Both the position numbers and the translations under genes were made by a program. Below the pieces are notes generated by a model, which did not search any database, was not told where the DNA came from, and saw only the letters and a list, made by a program, of their open reading frames with translations. Shown here piece after piece: positions 38,001 to 44,000 of a DNA stretch of 64,000 nt (the first letter of the stretch is position 1; every line of letters begins with the position of its first letter). This DNA is from Diphasiastrum complanatum (Eukaryota; Streptophyta; Lycopodiopsida; Lycopodiales; Lycopodiaceae): contig CM055111.1 of the NCBI GenBank assembly GCA_029204225.1, positions 15,281,443 through 15,345,442 of the forward strand. The letters are read 5' to 3'.

Positions 38001-41000
38001 CAATCTTGGTGAAGACATCGAGAAGGGATATCCGACTCCTATGCAAAGTATCAGCCTCAAGGTCTGCTCTGGAGCGCCTCTTGGAGAAAAAAAAGGTGAT
38101 CTAGGACTAGGAGTCATGGTGTCCATACTGACCACTTTGACATATATCTCTACGGAGCAAGAACATCTTGCGTAGCATCAAGGCAACAAACGGAGGGTCT
38201 ACATATGAAATAAGTGAACTCAGTGTGATTGGAGATTCATGGAAAAGTCAATGATAGTGTTTGATCTCATAATAAGTAGGGCATCTGAATAGGAAGTGCT
38301 CTTGTGACTCTACCTCCCCCAGTGTGCATATTTGTCAAAGTCTACTCATACGAGGAATGACCTAGAAACGCCCAGTCTCTACATGTAACTAGTGCAAGGA
38401 AACTCGGAACTATCCCAACGTAAATCGGAGGCAATGTGAGAGTCCACTATCCAACTAACGAGGTAAAACTAGGACCTCGACACTGTCCAACTCTAGGAAA
38501 TTGGAATGCTAAAAGTCTGGTTTGACCCCAAGCGGTCCCTGCCATGTCACTCAAGAATATGCACCCTCCTAATGTACTTATGGGATCCCTCTGGTAGATC
38601 TGAAATATCAATGCCATATGTACATAAGAGACGAGAAGCTTGAAAGAACCATGATAACTAATGACCTTGGTGATGAAGCTGCTGAGAACAGAGAAAAGCT
38701 ATATGTGGATAATGTAAACAGAAAGACTCATTACTCTTTGAATATACGTAATCAACCTAAAAATAGCCTTATGAAGGGTTTTATAAAGAAATTAATTCAC
38801 ATCTAGCATAAACTCTTATTAATTTTTTTAAGGATATATTTCTACTCTACAAAAGTTTTGTAATGCTAACGTGTGCCTCCGCGGAAGCGATAATGATACA
38901 AACTAGCTCTTTTGCCTAACTAGTTTAAATTTGCATGCTTAAGGCCTTGCACACTAGCAATGTGGATCTTTTCAATGCCTCTCTGATGTTGTTCCTGTGA
39001 TCATTGCCAACTATAGCAGAATTGATCAAATGTAGTACATGAGAGAGCTCATAAATTAACTTATTGTGTTTCCTTTCATTTCGTGATGAGTACTGGAATT
39101 CCAAATTAGCATGTGCGTCAACTTTGTGACCCTCAAGTATGGCTGATTACAAATTACTATAAATGCAATTGGAGTAGAAACATGTGTTTTGCACACCCTA
39201 GAAGTAACCATTAGTGTATGCGTGCTTATGTACAATTCTTTCTTGTATGTGGCATACTTTGCTAAACACAAATGAGCTTCTTTGCTTGTTGCTCTCATAG
39301 ACAATTGGCGTACCATCATGTTTATATATTGGCCCTACAAAAATGCCACGTCCATCTTACTCAAAGTAGGGCCTCTACAACACTGATGCCTACAATCTAT
39401 GCCAATTCATATACAAATCAATTGGCAATCTTGGTTGCTAACTGATTTACATTTCTTTGTAATATTCTATTATTGGTCTATAGTTTGTAGTACTCTCTCT
39501 TTGAGTATTCCTTAGTGTTCTTTTGCTTTAGTTATGAACTATCAAGAAGTAAATTTCTCGGAACAGTTCAAGTTTATTAACACTAGCTTTGTCATTCGAA
39601 TAAACATGCTTGGTATTCTTACAAGTTATTGATGTATTTGTATATTTTGGGTTTTCACACTGGATAACCTCCAAGTGGGTAATTATGAAGGTCGCTCTTG
39701 AGGATGTTAGAACTGGTTAATGGAGGAATCTTCTAGTTGTTAAGTGTCTGATAAAGCTGTCTTGTTGTAGTACTCAAGCCCCAATGGAGTGGGCTATTCA
39801 TCCTTGGATTCATTCAAATTGCAATTCACGTTCTGATGAAGATCAATTGAGACCTGTTCGCTTTCCTGATCTTCATCCAGGCAGGTTTGTTTCTATGAGC
39901 TTTAAGTACAAAATTCATATGGTGTCTAGTAAGTCTGTGGCTCTTGGTGTATCAAGAAGAGAGAGGGCCTTGCTCATTTACAACTTTGGAGTAGGAGAGA
40001 GCAAACCATGAATTGTTTAATCTGCTCAAATATATACCCCTCAAGTGATGTCATGCCTCAAAATATCTGACCAAGGGGAAAACAGTTTTGTAAAGCTGCA
40101 TCAATTAGTGTTTTCTGAAAGTTGGACACCACTATCTTGCTCCAATCATAATAGTTGGATGAAAACACTTTCTTTCAAATAGTTGGACACCATTTTCTTT
40201 CTAATGGCTGCAAGAGAGCACTATCTTTTTTTTCATTTTATTGCTCAAGACATGTTTGAGTTTCAATATGGATACCAACTTAAGATGCCCATATTATAAA
40301 ACATCAAGTTATTGAAATACCCCCAATATTCTAAAATCTTGTCAAAGCTAGAGATTTTAGCTAATATTCCAAGTAATTCCAATCTCGCAACCATGTGGTG
40401 CAATAGAGCTCCTTTTTCATACAAGAAACAAATAAAGGGCCTTCATATCATGCGTAACCAATTCATTAAGCATCAAGGCCAAAAGTTGATCTTGTACTCC
40501 AGCAAATAACATGTAGGATTATTGTTAGGGTCGCTTGCAAGAGGTTTGAACTTGTCCAGTGAATTACCGCTTCTTTTCAATTGAACCGTATTTTCCTTTG
40601 GGTTTGTTTAGAAAATTCCAGTTGAATCACAATAGTTTTTTTACACTTGTGTTTACACGTCTCTCAGAAAGTGTTAATTATGTTGGCAGTTGGTTTCTAC
40701 ATTTTAAACCATCGCATCTAGATGAACAGTGCAGGAATAACGGATGGATTCTCAATGTGTGCTGGTGATTTTGTAGAAGTTTACAGCCATCCAAGTCAGA
40801 CTGGTAAGTTGAAAATAATGGTTTATTGCTACCCTGTTTTAGCTAGCTATGCTTTCCAACTAGAAAAACACGAATCTATAAGGAAACTTATCCTGCAGAG
40901 TGGCGGTTTTTATTTATATTCAATCCTTCATTCTGACTTTGGACTCTTGAACCTGTTTAGAGCACATTTTTTGGAGTAAGTTGCATTAGAACTTATTTTG

Positions 41001-44000
41001 AACTCCTATAGTTATGGAATCAGTGATTTTCTTGGTCCTTGGCAACACGCCGCCTAGCCCTGGTTTTTATCTTCTTGTTTTGGAGGCAAGGACTATTATG
41101 ATCATATTTATCATGCACCTCTAGTTGCTTGCTAGAGAAGCTTCCAGAATTCATGAGTTTTTAGTTGTGTTATGTCTCAATCCAATGCTCACTCATAACT
41201 GTGAATGAATGGATACATTGTTATTCCCTTGGTGGCTTCATTATTTCCTTGGTGAACTTCCATGGTCCACAATATCCTAGAGCCAACATGGCACACTTCC
41301 GTATCCAATGCGTCCAATTTCAAAGGAACCAACGAGAGCACCATATCTCCTACTTTACTTCTGGCCTTTAAAAGTTGGGTTGCCAACTTACATATTGGTG
41401 AACTTGGGATTACTGTCTGTGACTATGGACTTTATCACTTATCACTTTATTTTGTCAAACAGTTGTGCACTTATGAGGCTGCAGTTTCTTTCTAATTACA
41501 ATGAAAAGGGCCATCTTGGTGAATTGATTAAGCACTAGCTGTTTGTTTTTGACATGGTTAATGTCTTTGACACTCCAACAATCAGACCCGTACACATTCT
41601 TTTCTACGCACTGTGAGATACCTCGACTGAATAAGCTAAATACGCAATGATGATTGATCTGAGATCATAGGCTAAACACCAAATGTTATGTTCTTGCTTT
41701 TAATATATTCTATAATAAATTGTTTACTGTTTTTTTTTTTTGATGGGCCAGTGCTTTCTGATTTGAAAATTTTAAAGCTAATCAATTATGAGCTGGTCTG
41801 TGTTGTGATTCGGCTGGTTCGTAATCTGTCGATTCTGAATCAGATGGAAATTGTGCTTTGTGGGTCCACCATAACTCTTTTTGGTCTCGCTCTGTTCCAG
41901 AGAAAGATTTCGCATGACTTACTCAGTTCCCCTCTCAGGCCAAAATCAACCTATGTAGCCACAACCACTATGGGATTCTTAAGGTGTTTTTTCAATATCT
42001 CTGGAAATTTATCTGCATAGGTCTGCATCAATAAAGACTTTTGGCAAGGGATGTTCCAAGCATATTGCTGAACAGATAGTCTTTTGGATTGGCACAAAAT
42101 AAGCTTTGAAGAACCTCTTTCAGCTGACCCACTTGTTCATGCTCTCATTAGTCACATATCTACTTTCTTCACGACTTGTCAGCAACATTAGCTAATTGGT
42201 AGGCAAATTTGCATGGCCTTCCACACCTTGTGGGTTGGAACTCTTTTCAGCTCAGAATATATTTCTCATTATTGAACCACTAGTTTACAAATCAGAGTTA
42301 TATTGAGTTATGTAAAAGTATGTAACTATAAGCTTTACATGACTTTTATGGGAATAAAGCTATTTTTCACCACCTGTACCAAATGATATTTTATATTCTT
42401 GATTTGGTGAATCAATTTAGTCTAGAAGATGCTTTAGAAGCTGTTTTACCATACATTTTACCTTGATTTTGGGTAAGAGCAAGTACAACACATCTTGATC
42501 TATCTGCTGTCATGAAATTGACAGCCATGATGGGCTTTAATTGAAAAAAACATGTCATTGCTCATGGAGCCAAACTTGTTCTTCAAAATTACCATTGCAT
42601 GACTATTCTCTAACTAATGTTCTGCGAACTTTTACTTCTCAAACAACCCTTATTGCTGGTAAAAATCACTAGAAAATGTTTTCCCTCCGTAAATTGGGAA
42701 TGATGTGAGTGCTTTTCCCTACAATTGGAAATGGCTTTGACTGGTTGGGCTAAGATTTCACTTCAAAATATATCCAGTCAAGCAACCAGTTTTCCCTCCC
42801 TTCAGCGAGCTACTTCTGTGATGCCTTCTTACACCACATGCTGATCCTTCATTCGAGCTAATCTTTTTCTCTCTAAACAAAGTTTCTCTTTCTAGCACAA
42901 ATTTTCCCCACTAAATTGTGGAAATGGTAGGCCATACCTTTGGTTCTCCAAGTTTGTTACTGCAACTAGCCAATGAATAGAAATTAGAATGAAGCTCCTC
43001 CCACTCAGGTTGGACTTTAAGTCAAGTACTCTTGCTTGCCTCCTTAGGGTTATGCAGCTGCCAAATTCTTTGTGTCTATGATTCAACTTGTCAATACTGA
43101 CTCCTAACAATTACTTTATTCTCCAACATGGCTTGGTCCACGACTTGAAAGATCTCTTTTGGCTTCTATCTAACATGAGGGCTTGGCAACTAGCCCCTAG
43201 TTTTGGCATGACCAGGCTCTGATTGCTAGGTTCATCACAATTGTCCTTAACTCGCATCCATATTGATAGCCAAAGTTGCTAGTGTATTTTTTGCAAGACA
43301 GTTATCATTTACGTAGAGCATATAGAGTGACATTGAACCATAAAATCTGCCTGTCAATGTTCTTAGTGGAGTGCAACGTTTCAAGGTTGGCACACTCAAA
43401 GAATTGGGTTATTCGAAGGAAGTTCTCACACACACCACTTTTTGATGTTTGAAGTTGGCATGTATGTGCATGCATAGACTCAACTACAATTTTCCCAGAT
43501 CGACTTGTAAAGCTATCACTAGCCTGTAAATTCACAGTTCGAGAAAAAAGTGTGATCTTCAAAAGTGGAATAATCTTCAAAATCCGTCTTTAGTATTATA
43601 GGCAAAATAATTTTTGACAGCCAATATAGGCATCAAATTGCAACTTGGCTGCTTACAAATCGGTGCATCTAGCTGCTACTTGTGATACATTTGGAGGATA
43701 ACATTTTTTTACTCGTCTTTACAATAACTCTTGATTTTAATGTTTCCTAATGAGCGATTTCTTGATTCCAACATAGTTTGAATTATTTCTCACATATTTT
43801 GGCATTTGCATTGTCTACATCTAACCAGTTTGTTTTCTACTTTTCAGAAGCATGGGATGCAATTGTTACATGCTTTTTTCTGGATACGGCTCATAACATA
43901 GCTGAATACATTGAAATATTGTCGAGAGTTTTGAAGCCTGGAGGGGTAAGAGATTGATGAATGATGTTTGTATTGCAATTTGCTACCAAGCTTGCTAACA

